This document shows positions 51,768 to 60,949 of a DNA stretch of 64,000 nucleotides, in pieces. Location of the stretch: positions 3,348,001-3,412,000 of the forward strand of contig OZ252227.1 of NCBI GenBank assembly GCA_965249175.1, read 5' to 3'. Origin of the DNA: CAZYFH01 sp965249175 (lineage in GTDB: Bacteria > Acidobacteriota > Vicinamibacteria > Vicinamibacterales > UBA8438). The first letter of the stretch is position 1. The number at the start of each line of letters is the position of its first letter. The position numbers were made by a program, and so were the translations under genes. The notes beneath the pieces are model-generated. The model was not told where the DNA came from. It saw only the letters and a list, made by a program, of their open reading frames with translations, and did not search any database.

Positions 51768-54216
51768 TGATGACGATCCGCGTGCTTACAGCCGCTCTGC
51801 TGTTGGTCGCCGGGCTCCCGCCCGGCGTCGCGTCCGCGCAGTCGCTCGAGGCGGACGTCACACCGCTCGTCGAGACGTCGTGTCTCCAGTGTCACGGTGA
51901 CCGGACGGTGACCCCCTTGAATCTCCAACGCCTCGGCTTCGACCTCACGGACCACGAGACGGTCAAGGCGTGGGAGAAGGTCTATGAGCGTCTCGAACAG
52001 GGGGAAATGCCGCCGCGCACCGCCCCGCGACCGGACGCCGCCCTGCTCGACACCGCCCTCGGGTCGCTGAAGCGCGCACTCGTCGACGCCAACCTGACAG
52101 CGCGCGGAGCGCAGCGGACGCCGCTCCGTCGGGTGACGCGTCTGGAGTACGGGCACACCATCGCCGACCTCCTGCACGTGGACGAGGCGATCGGCGCGGA
52201 ACTGAGTCTGATGCTGCCGGCGGAGGCCGATTCCGGTGGCTTCGACACGGTGGCGGCGAACCAGAGCATGTCGCCGCTGCACGTCCGGAGCTATCTCGAC
52301 GCCGCCAACCAGGCGCTCGACGCGGCAATCGCGGTTGGTCCCCCCCCCCGACCGGACGACACGTCATCGACTACGCGGCGTCTAGGTATCTCTTCGGCAT
52401 CAGCGTCGCCAAGGCCCTCGGCCTCGGCATCGTCAAGAAGCTCGATGACGCGTACGTGGCGTTCTTCGACTTCGGCTCCACCTACACGTTTCACAGCGTG
52501 AGCGAGGGCTTCGGCGTGCCCTATCCCGGCCGCTACCGCGTCTCGATCGAGGCGTATCCGTACCAGGCCGACACGCCGGTCGGTCTGATGGTGTATCGCG
52601 GGAAACTGGCGGGCGTGGCGGCGGCGCTGGATGATCTGATCGGCTCATTCGATTTCTTGGGTGACGCCCGCACCGTCGAGGTGACTCCGTTCCTGCGCCC
52701 CGGCGAGCTGATCGGCTTCGCGCCGGTCGATCTCGGTTTTCCGTCGGACGTCGATCCGACAGCGTTCCAGCCGACGGACCCATCGGTTGGCTACGGCGGA
52801 ATGAAGGACTACCCGGGCGAAGGCGTCGCCGTGAAGTCGATGACTATCGAGGGACCGCTCCTCGAAACGTGGCCGCCGCGGAGCACCCGCGAGCTGCTGA
52901 CCGGGATCGAGTTCGACGAGAACGGCGAGGTCCGGCTCACCAAGTCGCCCTACGATCATGTGGTCGACATCGTGGCGGGCTTCGCGCCACGCGCGTTCCG
53001 CCGTCCATTGACGGACGGTGAGCTCGACGCGTATGCCAGCCTGGCCCGGCCGCTGCTGGACGAGGGACGGCCGTTCGTCGAGGCAGTCCGCGTACCGCTC
53101 AGGGCCATCCTGAGCGCGCCGCCGTTCCTCTATCACGCGGGCGCCCCTGGTGAGCTCGACGACTTCGGGCTGGCCGCACGGCTGTCCTACTTCCTCTGGC
53201 GGAGCATGCCGGACGAGGAACTGTTCGACCTGGCGCGCGAGGGGCACCTGTCACGCTCGTCTGAGTTGGCCACGCAGGTCGATCGGATGCTCGACGACCC
53301 GAAGTCGGCGCGTTTCGTCGAGGACTTCGTGGGGCAGGCGTTCCGTCTTTACGAGCTGACGGCCACCAGCCCGGACCCGGGTCTCTATCCCGAGTTCGAC
53401 GACCGCCTGGGGCAGGCGATGCGACAGGAGACCGAGCAGTTCCTGGCCGAGCTCATCGCGGAAGACCACGGCGTCGGGCACCTCATCGATGCCGACTTTA
53501 CGTTCCTGAACCGCCGCCTGGCGGAGCACTACGGCGTGCCTGGCGTCGAGGGGCAACAGATGCGGAAGGTGACGCTGCCGGCCGACAGCCCTCGGGGCGG
53601 GCTGCTGACGCAGGCCAGCGTCCTCAAGATCACCGCCAACGGGACGACGACGTCACCGATTCCACGGGGCAACTTCGTGCTGGCCAATCTGCTCGGACGC
53701 CCGGCGCCTCCCCCGCCAGCCGGGATCAACGCGCTGGAACCGGATACGCGCGGCACCACGACTATCCGCGAGCAGCTGGATGCGCATCGCAACAGCCCGG
53801 TCTGCGCGAGCTGCCATCGCGTCATCGACCCGCCGGGGTTCGCCCTCGAGTCGTTCGACCCGATTGGTGGCTACCGGACCCGCTATCGGATGACCGGCGG
53901 GGAAATGCGGTTCGGTGCGTTCACGGTCCCCGCGCCGTTCAGCGAAGGGGCGCCAGTCGACTCGAGCGGGATCACTCCGGAAGGGAGCGCCTTCTCGGGA
54001 ATCGAGGACTACAAGCGTCTCCTGCTCGGCCAGGGGATCGACCAGGTGGCCCGGCACCTCGCGTCGCAGATGCTGGTCTTTGCGACCGGTGCCGAGATCG
54101 GGTTCGTGGACCGGGACGCCGTCGAGGAGATCGTCGATCAGGGCGGCACCGAGGGCCATCCCGTCCGCGCGATGGTCCACCGAGTCGTACAAAGCGATTT
54201 GTTCAAACGCCGCTGA
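51767..54216 (+). pseudogene. DUF1592-type planctomycete cytochrome c protein, frameshifted in a poly-C run
   Basis: ATG 51767 overlaps the stop of DUF1552. Signal peptide to VASAQS, then PSCyt3 with CLQCHGDRTVTPLNLQ, then a DUF1587-type segment TPLRRVTRLEYGHTIADLLH. At 52340-52349 a run of ten C shifts the frame. The other frame continues IDYAASRYLFGIS, FRRPLTDGELDAY (DUF1595), RLSYFLWRSMPDEELFDLA (DUF1592), RGGLLTQASVLKITANGTTT (DUF1588) with a second heme motif CASCH, and IEDYKRLLLGQGIDQVARHL (DUF1585). Eight or eleven C would restore about 816 residues. A homopolymer miscall is therefore plausible; if real, only a truncated cytochrome is made. Confidence 0.88.
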
Positions 54217-54292
54217 GCGGTGCGTTGCCGCTGGCCTTGCCTCAGAAGCGCGGTCCTGGATTTCGGTCCGCGATCACAGCATGGAGAGTCCG

Positions 54293-55105
54293 ATGGCAAT
54301 CAGATACTGCACGTCCGTGATGCTCGCGAGCGCGCTCGCGACACTGTGGGTCCCGGCCGCTGTGGCGCAGGACGGGGCGCTGCCGCACATGGTGCGCACC
54401 ACGAAGTTCACGGTCGACGACGTCGAATCGTCCACGGCGTTCTACGAAAACCTAGTGGGGATGAAGGAGCTCGACCGCTTCGTCTCCGAAGGGAGACTCG
54501 TCGAGCCGTTCATGGGCTGGGGCGAGGGCGGCCGGATGGGGCTGCTCGCCTATGTCGAGAAGGAGACGGTCGACAAGAGTCCGTATCCGGTGTCGGTACT
54601 CTTCGTCCCCGACCTCGACGCGGTGGACCGGCGGTTCGAGCAGGCGCAGTATCCGATTCAGCTCCTGTCTGGCGACGACACCGGCGGCGTGCGACTCGGC
54701 ATCGCCCGCGACCCGAGCGGCAATGCCATCGAGCTGGTGGAGCGTGAGGGCCCGCCGGCGGTGGGTGGCGCCAGGCTCATCGTCGACGACAGAGCGCAGG
54801 CGGAAGAGTTCTTTGTGCGGGTTTTCGGCGTGGAGCCGGGACAGCGTATCGAGACCAACGCCTTCGACGAGGTGTTCATGGACTTCGGCGAGTGGATGTT
54901 CGTCGCCCTGTTCGAGCCGAAGGGCGTCCAGCCGCTCCGCAAGAGCGAGAACCCCGTGGTGGCGATCTATTCCACCGAGTTCGACGCCGTGCTCGATCGG
55001 GTCAAGGCCGGCGGCCTGCGACTCCGCGAGTTTGGCGCGGGCATGTTCCTGGCCAACGATCCGTCAGGGAACGTGGTCGAGGTCGTGCGTCAGCGCACCC
55101 CGTAG
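54293..55105 (+). CDS. exported two-domain VOC (glyoxalase-fold) protein
   Basis: 270 residues from ATG 54293 (GGAGAG upstream); the frame open from 53915 is only a shadow of the previous gene. The signal peptide ends AAVAQ. VOC half 1 (about 33-150) starts VRTTKFTVDDVESSTAFYEN and ends DPSGNAIELVE; VOC half 2 (about 158-268) starts ARLIVDDRAQAEEFFVRVF and ends NDPSGNVVEVV. The paired halves resemble extradiol dioxygenase/glyoxalase folds; metal-binding His are partly replaced, so binding or isomerase roles are possible. It sits 33 nt before an ACHEGN-family gene, echoing the VOC-ACHEGN fusion at 17695. Confidence 0.75.
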   Translation: MAIRYCTSVMLASALATLWVPAAVAQDGALPHMVRTTKFTVDDVESSTAFYENLVGMKELDRFVSEGRLVEPFMGWGEGGRMGLLAYVEKETVDKSPYPVSVLFVPDLDAVDRRFEQAQYPIQLLSGDDTGGVRLGIARDPSGNAIELVEREGPPAVGGARLIVDDRAQAEEFFVRVFGVEPGQRIETNAFDEVFMDFGEWMFVALFEPKGVQPLRKSENPVVAIYSTEFDAVLDRVKAGGLRLREFGAGMFLANDPSGNVVEVVRQRTP

Positions 55106-55138
55106 TCCTTCATAGTCCAGCAGCGAGTCGAGAATCGC

Positions 55139-56167
55139 ATGAACACGAAGAAGCATCGAGCACTCGTGCTGCTGATCGCCATCGGCGTGCTCTGTCCGGC
55201 CGTCGCTGCGGCGCAGACGAGCAACACCACGGTGCCGCCACGCACGGTGTGGGGCGATCCCGACCTGCAAGGCGTCTGGGACTATTCGAGCATCACGCCG
55301 ATGCAGCGACCGAAGGAGTATGCCGACCGGGAGTTCCTGACGGAGGAAGAGGCCGCGGCCCTCGAACAGAAGGCGGTCGAGCGGGACAGAGCCGCGGTGG
55401 AAGCGCCGGTCACGCGCGCGGAAGCGGGCGACAAGGCTGGCGCGTCGAGCCACTCGTTCTTGTGGGGGCTCGAGCTCGGCACTGACGTCGTCGAAGACCG
55501 GCGAACCTCGCGCATCATCGACCCGCCGAACGGCCGCTATCCGGCACTGACGGCGGCGGGGGCGGCGGAGGCCAAGACACGCCTGGGGTTCAGCGACGAC
55601 TCGCCTGCTGACGACTACGCGGACCGCGGGTGGGGCGACCGGTGTCTGGCCATTCATGGCATGCCGATCAACCCACTCCCGTACAACAGCTTCGTCCAGA
55701 TCTTCCAGACGCCGGATCATGTGGCGGTACTCGGCGAGGCGTTCCGCATCTGGCGGATCATTCCCTTGGATGGCCGACCGCACGGTGGTCTCCGCCAATG
55801 ACTGGGGGACACGCGCGGGCATTGGGACGGCGAAACGCTGGTCGTCGAGACGACGCGCTTCTCCAACATGCTGCAGCAGATCGGGTCGGGCCGAAATCTG
55901 CGGAGTCTGGTCGAACGGTTCACGCGTGTCGGTGACGGCGTCATCCGATACGTATACACCGTCGACGATCCGGTCAAGTGGGTGAGCCCATGAACGGCGG
56001 CGATTTCTCTGAGAAAGACCGACCAGCCGATCTACGAGGTCGCGTGCCACGAGGGCAACTATGCGCTCGCGAACATCCTTCGAGGCGCGCGTGCGCTGGA
56101 CGGAACCCCGAACGAGCCGGTGTTCGAGCCAGGCACGATCTGCTGGGATTGCGAAGCGCCCCGATAG
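55139..56167 (+). pseudogene. ACHEGN-family gene (copy 5), interrupted by two in-frame TGA at tryptophan positions
   Basis: One frame runs 342 residues from ATG 55139 to TAG 56167 if two TGA codons are read through. Signal to VAAAQ, then RTVWGDPDLQGVWDYSS, ERDRAAVEAPVTRAE, DRCLAIHG, IFQTPDHVAVL and RIIPLDGRPHGG. TGA at 55799-55801 falls where all relatives have W in IRQWLGD, and TGA at 55991-55993 where they have W in PWTA. Between and after them the sequence is normal, ending VACHEGNYALANILRGAR plus a tail with CWDCEAPR. Other tryptophans in the gene are TGG. Two G-to-A changes make a nonsense-broken gene; alternatives are assembly error or readthrough. Confidence 0.8.
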
Positions 56168-56214
56168 GCGCCTGCGCAGCCCTGGCACGCCATCATCCGA
56201 GGAGTAAAGACACC

Positions 56215-57138
56215 ATGAGACACGTCCCTACCGTCAGTATTGCCATCGTCACCGCGCTGCTCCTCGCCGGACCGGCCACGGCAGCGGATCTCCTCGATCG
56301 TGTCGACCATCATGTCGTCTCGAACGACGGTGTCGACCTCCACTACACCTCGGTCGGTGAAGGTGAGGTATTGCTCTTCGTCCACGGCTTTCCACACTTC
56401 TGGTACGTCTGGAACCAGCAGATCGAGGGGCTCTCGGACCGCTATCGGTGCGTGGCAATGGACACCCGGGGAGCCAACCGGAGCAGCCAGCCCGAGAGCG
56501 TCGAGCACTACACCATCGAGCATCTGATGGCCGACATCGACGCCGTCATCGACGACCTCGGTGTCGACCAGGTCACGCTCGTCGCCCACGATCGGGGCGG
56601 CATCATCTCCTGGTACTACACGATGGACGAGCGCTACCGTGACAAGGTCAGCCGGCTCGTCATGATGAACCTCACCCACCCGATGGGGTTCAGCCGCGCG
56701 CTCGCCGAGGGGACGGAGCAGCAGCGCCAGAACACGCAGTACGCCACGGATTTCCAGACCCCTGGCGCCGGCGCGACGATCGCCGGCTTTGCCGAGCAGA
56801 TCGCCCAGCGCTACGCCGACCAGGGCGAGGCGGTCGTCGAGTTCGTCCGCGAGAGCTACGCGCGGTCCAACTTCGAGGCGCTGCTCAACTACTACCGCGC
56901 CAACTACGATGCCTACTGGGCCCTTGGCGATTCCGAGCTCCCGATGGTCCAGGTCCCGGTGCTGCAGTTCCACGGGTTGCTGGACACCGCCGTCGACAAG
57001 GACGGCCTGAACCGGACGTGGGACCGGATCGCGGTGGACTACACGCTGGTCACCTATCCCGAGGTCGGCCACGACGTCCAGCTGGACGCGGCTGACCGGG
57101 TGACCGAGACGATGCGCTGGTGGCTTGGGTCGCGCTGA
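56215..57138 (+). CDS. exported alpha/beta hydrolase (epoxide hydrolase/haloalkane dehalogenase group)
   Basis: 307 residues from ATG 56215 (GAGGAG upstream). A much longer open frame starting at 55978 is not supported. Signal peptide to about PATAADL. The nucleophile elbow reads LVAHDRGGIISW, where Asp replaces the usual Ser, as in epoxide hydrolases and haloalkane dehalogenases. The oxyanion HGFPHFWYVW motif precedes it, a second acid is in HGLLDTAVDKD and the His in EVGHDVQLD. Chemistry is therefore likely epoxide opening or dehalogenation outside the cytoplasm. No close operon partner; it follows the broken ACHEGN gene by 47 nt. Confidence 0.85.
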   Translation: MRHVPTVSIAIVTALLLAGPATAADLLDRVDHHVVSNDGVDLHYTSVGEGEVLLFVHGFPHFWYVWNQQIEGLSDRYRCVAMDTRGANRSSQPESVEHYTIEHLMADIDAVIDDLGVDQVTLVAHDRGGIISWYYTMDERYRDKVSRLVMMNLTHPMGFSRALAEGTEQQRQNTQYATDFQTPGAGATIAGFAEQIAQRYADQGEAVVEFVRESYARSNFEALLNYYRANYDAYWALGDSELPMVQVPVLQFHGLLDTAVDKDGLNRTWDRIAVDYTLVTYPEVGHDVQLDAADRVTETMRWWLGSR

Positions 57139-57155
57139 TTACCGCGCGGTAGCGT

Positions 57156-58218
57156 ATGAGTTCCTCGACGCCCTGCGCGTGGATTCTCGACTCGGGCGGC
57201 GCCGGCCGCGGCGCATGGCAGGGCGGCGTCCTGTATGAGTTGATGGGATGGGCCCGCCAGCATGGGGGCTACCCGGCGATCATGATGGGCGCATCCGCCG
57301 GATGCCTATGCCGCCGCCGATGTCGCCACGGGCACCGAGGCGACCGTCATGAAGGGCTGGACCGCTTGGGGGACCGACCGGATCCCGGAGCGGTATCCCC
57401 TGGCCGCGTTCGTTGCCAACCAATGGCCGCGCAGCCGTTTTCGTCGGCACCTGCACGCCTCTATCCGCTACGTCATGGACGATGCCGAGCTCGACTGCGT
57501 GTTCGACGACTCCGCGCGGCGCACCCTCCTCGTCTTCACATCACGGATGCGGCGGCGAGACGGGCGCGCGATGGGACGCGCCGACCTGGGCAGGCTGTTT
57601 GCCATGGCCTCCACGCGGAAGCTGCCAGGACCACTGAAGTATCGGCCGCGCGGGTACCACGTGGACCCGGTGGTATTCGCCACCAACCTGCCGGCCACGC
57701 TCCGTTCGGAGTTCGTCCGCCCGCTGACACCGGACAACTATCACTGCGTCATTGAGGCCTCGTGCCTGGTGCCCATGGCGATGGGACCTCCCCTGCCCCC
57801 GGCGCTCCTCTCTCCGCGTGGTGCGTATTCGGACGACACGCGGGCAGTGTTCCTCGATGGGGGGTTCGCTCTCAAGATGCCGATGGCGACCTTCGAGAAC
57901 GACCCCCGTTTTCGCGAGCTGGCGCACTGGACCGCGGCGCCCCGCACGGTCATCTTCTGTTGCGACCCCAACGGACGCCTCTGGGAAACAAGTATGCGCA
58001 TGCGCGCCTTGAACAGCCATGCCAGCGTGGCTCGCGCCATCGCGGACGGCTCGCTTCTGGTCATTCATCCGGACCACGTGGTCGAAGCCAGCTTCCTCTG
58101 CCTCGACCCGGCGGTCATCATGCGGACATTCGAGCGTGGCCGGGAACAAGGCCGCCGGCTATTGGCGACCGAGCCTGTGCGCCGGCTCCTGTCGGCGGAA
58201 GGCGGAGCGGGGGCGTAG
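57156..58218 (+). pseudogene. patatin-like phospholipase, frameshifted in the nucleophile elbow
   Basis: From ATG 57156 the sequence has the patatin oxyanion loop SGGAGRGAWQGGVLYEL, then MMGASAG, the start of the GxSxG elbow. At 57300 the frame shifts. In the next frame it continues DAYAAADVATGTEATVMKGW and runs to 58218 with the catalytic Asp in VFLDGGFALKMP. A two-base loss would explain it: adding two bases after the lone G at 57300 gives GASAG followed by DAYAAA, with the GxSxG intact. Restored length is about 354 residues. It would hydrolyse acyl esters; no signal peptide is evident, so it is cytoplasmic. A real lesion would abolish activity because Ser and Asp would be on separate peptides. 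Confidence 0.8.
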
Positions 58219-58312
58219 TAGGCCGAGTTGCATACCAAGATCTGCTATCGTCTTTCCTGTCGCTGCTCGACGGGCGGCAATCCAACTCGCAAAAGAAAAG
58301 AGGAACCTAACC

Positions 58313-59179
58313 ATGCGCACCATATTCTCAGTGGTCCTTGCCGTCGCTCTGTTCGCGACTCCCGGTGTGGCGGCCGGCCAATCTATCGACGCGGGTCGCG
58401 GCGACCTTCCGGTCACCGTGCCGTCAAGCTACACCGGCGATGCTGAAGTGCCGCTCATTGTCTTGCTGCACGGCTACAGCTTTACTGGCGCCCGGTTCGA
58501 TGCGTACATGAAGATCAGCGCCCTTGCCGATGCCTACGGATTCATCCTGGTGGCCCCGGACGGCACACCGTCATCCGGCGAGCGGAACCCGCGCTTCTGG
58601 AACGCGTCGACCGCCTGCTGCAACTTCGAGGGCAAGGAGGTCGACGACTCGGCCTACATCGCCGGTCTCATCGACAAGGTCAAGGGTCAGTATCGGATTG
58701 ACGACAAGCGCGTCTATCTCATCGGCCACTCCAACGGCGGTTTCATGTCGTATCGCATGGCGCACGACCATTCCGACACGATTGCCGCACTCGTGAGCCT
58801 GGCCGGCGCCGACCAGACGGAGATGCGGTCGGCCCCGCCCCATCCCGTACATGTGCTGCAGCTTCACGGCACGGCGGATACGGTCATCGCCTACGGTGGC
58901 GGCGAGATTCAAGGCGGGGCCTATCCTGGCGCCAAGAAAACCGTCGAGAACTGGGCAGCGCACAACGGTTGCGCCAAGACCGGCAGTGTCACCGGCGCCC
59001 TCGACCTGGAAGGTACGGTGACCGGGCTGGAGTCGACCGTCACCCGCTATACGAGCGACTGTAGGGCCGGCGGATCGGCCGAACTGTGGACCATCGGCAA
59101 CGGGTCCCACATGCCGGAGATCTCCGATCACTTCGGCGAGCTCGTCGTCGAGTGGTTGCTGGCGCACCCCAAGCCGTAG
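58313..59179 (+). CDS. secreted esterase of the PHB depolymerase/LpqC family
   Basis: 288 residues from ATG 58313 (AGAGGA upstream). The signal peptide ends GVAAGQ. The fold is an alpha/beta hydrolase: VPLIVLLHGYSFTGARFDAY (oxyanion), LVAPDGT with FWNASTACCNFE, the nucleophile in YLIGHSNGGFMSYRM (GxSxG), an Asp in LHGTADTVI, and His in GNGSHMP. The CCN segment and GYSFTG resemble the polyhydroxybutyrate depolymerase/feruloyl esterase group. It hydrolyses short polyester, acetyl or feruloyl esters. It stands alone between the patatin gene and the ABC exporter. Confidence 0.85.
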   Translation: MRTIFSVVLAVALFATPGVAAGQSIDAGRGDLPVTVPSSYTGDAEVPLIVLLHGYSFTGARFDAYMKISALADAYGFILVAPDGTPSSGERNPRFWNASTACCNFEGKEVDDSAYIAGLIDKVKGQYRIDDKRVYLIGHSNGGFMSYRMAHDHSDTIAALVSLAGADQTEMRSAPPHPVHVLQLHGTADTVIAYGGGEIQGGAYPGAKKTVENWAAHNGCAKTGSVTGALDLEGTVTGLESTVTRYTSDCRAGGSAELWTIGNGSHMPEISDHFGELVVEWLLAHPKP

Positions 59180-59212
59180 CGCGATCATCGCTCACAACGA
59201 GACGGCGCCGCT

Positions 59213-60949
59213 ATGAGGCTGCTCCGACTGCTGCGGACGTTTCTGCAGCCTTATCGCACCTGGCTGCTGGGGGTGGTCGGCCTCCAGTTCGCCGCCACCC
59301 TGGCGGCGCTGTATCTCCCGCGGCTGAACGCCGACATCATCGACAACGGCGTCGCGCAAGGCGACACCGGCTATATCGTGCGCGCCGGGCTGATGATGCT
59401 GGGTGTCGCGCTGGTGCAGATCGCCGCCACCGGCGCGGCCGTCTACTGCGGGGCGCGCACCGCCATGGGCCTCGGCCGGGATGTGCGCGCCGAGGTGTTC
59501 CACCGCGTCGGGTCGTTCTCCAGCCGTGAGGTCGCGCGCTTCGGCGCGCCCTCCCTGATCACACGCACGACCAACGACGTGCAGCAGGTGCAGATGCTCG
59601 TCCTGTACAGCTGCACGCTGATGGTCGCGGCGCCGATCATGATGGTGGGCGGAGTCATCATGGCGCTCCGCGAGGACGTCGGCCTGTCATGGCTGGTGGC
59701 CGTGAGCGTGCCCGCCCTGGTGGTCAGCCTCGGCTTCGTGATCTCCCGGATGCTGCCCAGCTACCGCGCCATGCAGGCGCGCATCGACGTCGTCAACAAG
59801 ACCATGCGCGAGCAGATCACTGGCATCCGTGTAGTCAGGGCGTTCGTCCGGGAGCCGTTCGAGACCGCGCGCTTCGAAACGGCAAATCGCGACCTGACCG
59901 ACGTCGCCTTGCGCGTCGGCCGCTGGATGGCGGTGATGTTCCCACTGGTGTTTCTCATCCTGAACGTGTCGAGCGTCTCCGTGCTCTGGTTCGGCGGACA
60001 GCGGGTGGACGCCGGGCTGATGCAGGTCGGCTCGCTGACGGCGTTTCTCGCGTATCTGATCCAGATCCTGATCGCGGTGATGATGGGGACCTTCATGCTG
60101 GTGCTGGTCCCTCGCGCGGCGGTCTGCGCGGATCGCATCGGCGAAGTCCTCGACACTGAATCGTCCGTCGCGCCCCCGGCGGCGCCGGTCACCGAGCTGC
60201 ACGAGCGCGCGACGCTGCGGTTCTCCGACGTGGAGTTCAGCTACCCCGGAGCGAGCGCGCCGGTGCTCCGTCGCATCAGCTTCGCCGCGCGTCCCGGCCA
60301 GACCACGGCCATCCTCGGCTCGACCGGCTCGGGCAAGAGCACGCTGCTGGGTCTGGTGCCCCGCCTGTTCGATGTCACCGGCGGCGAGGTCAGTGTCGAC
60401 GGCGTCGATGTACGCCGGGTCGACCCCGAGCTGCTGTGGAGCAAGATCGGGTTGGTGCCGCAACAGGGCTATCTCTTCTCCGGGACCGTCGCCTCCAACC
60501 TGCGATACGGCCGACCGGACGCGACCGAGGAGGAGATGTGGGCCGCGCTCGAGACCGCCCAGGCCCGCGACTTCGTCGAGGAGATGCCCGACCGTCTCGA
60601 GGCGACGATCGCCCAGGGCGGGACCAACGTGTCGGGTGGGCAGCGGCAACGCCTCGCGATTGCACGCGCCCTGATCAGCAACCCGGAGATCTACCTGTTC
60701 GACGACTCGTTCTCCGCGCTCGACCTGGCCACGGACGCGCGAGTGCGACACGCCCTCAAGCCGATCACACGTGAGGCAGCCGTCATCGTCGTCGCGCAAC
60801 GGGTCTCGACCGTTATCGATGCGGACCAGATCATCGTGCTCGAAGACGGGCAGGTCGTCGGGCTCGGCCGGCACGCGGAGCTGCTGGCGGAGTGCGAGAC
60901 CTACCAGGAAATCGTCGAGTCGCAGCTCAGCGCCGAGGAGCTGGCATGA
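59213..60949 (+). CDS. ABC exporter half, degenerate-site type (TM287/LmrC-like)
   Basis: 578 residues: six-helix exporter domain about 1-320, nucleotide domain about 335-578. Walker A GSTGSGKST begins at residue 369, the signature is VSGGQ, and Walker B is YLFDDSFSALD. Residue 498 is Asp where a catalytic Glu is expected. This D-for-E change is the hallmark of the degenerate half of heterodimeric exporters such as TM287/288, BmrCD and LmrCD. It is translationally coupled to the partner through an ATGA overlap. Substrate could be lipid, peptide or drug. Confidence 0.92.
   Translation: MRLLRLLRTFLQPYRTWLLGVVGLQFAATLAALYLPRLNADIIDNGVAQGDTGYIVRAGLMMLGVALVQIAATGAAVYCGARTAMGLGRDVRAEVFHRVGSFSSREVARFGAPSLITRTTNDVQQVQMLVLYSCTLMVAAPIMMVGGVIMALREDVGLSWLVAVSVPALVVSLGFVISRMLPSYRAMQARIDVVNKTMREQITGIRVVRAFVREPFETARFETANRDLTDVALRVGRWMAVMFPLVFLILNVSSVSVLWFGGQRVDAGLMQVGSLTAFLAYLIQILIAVMMGTFMLVLVPRAAVCADRIGEVLDTESSVAPPAAPVTELHERATLRFSDVEFSYPGASAPVLRRISFAARPGQTTAILGSTGSGKSTLLGLVPRLFDVTGGEVSVDGVDVRRVDPELLWSKIGLVPQQGYLFSGTVASNLRYGRPDATEEEMWAALETAQARDFVEEMPDRLEATIAQGGTNVSGGQRQRLAIARALISNPEIYLFDDSFSALDLATDARVRHALKPITREAAVIVVAQRVSTVIDADQIIVLEDGQVVGLGRHAELLAECETYQEIVESQLSAEELA

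Noticed and set aside
55799..55993. Genome-wide UGA-to-tryptophan recoding
   Set aside because: Many genes in the window end at TGA with normal neighbours, and other tryptophans in the same gene are TGG.
55978..57138. Long open frame giving an N-terminally extended alpha/beta hydrolase
   Set aside because: The extra 79 codons overlap the conserved end of the ACHEGN gene in another frame, and ATG 56215 has a good ribosome site and signal peptide.
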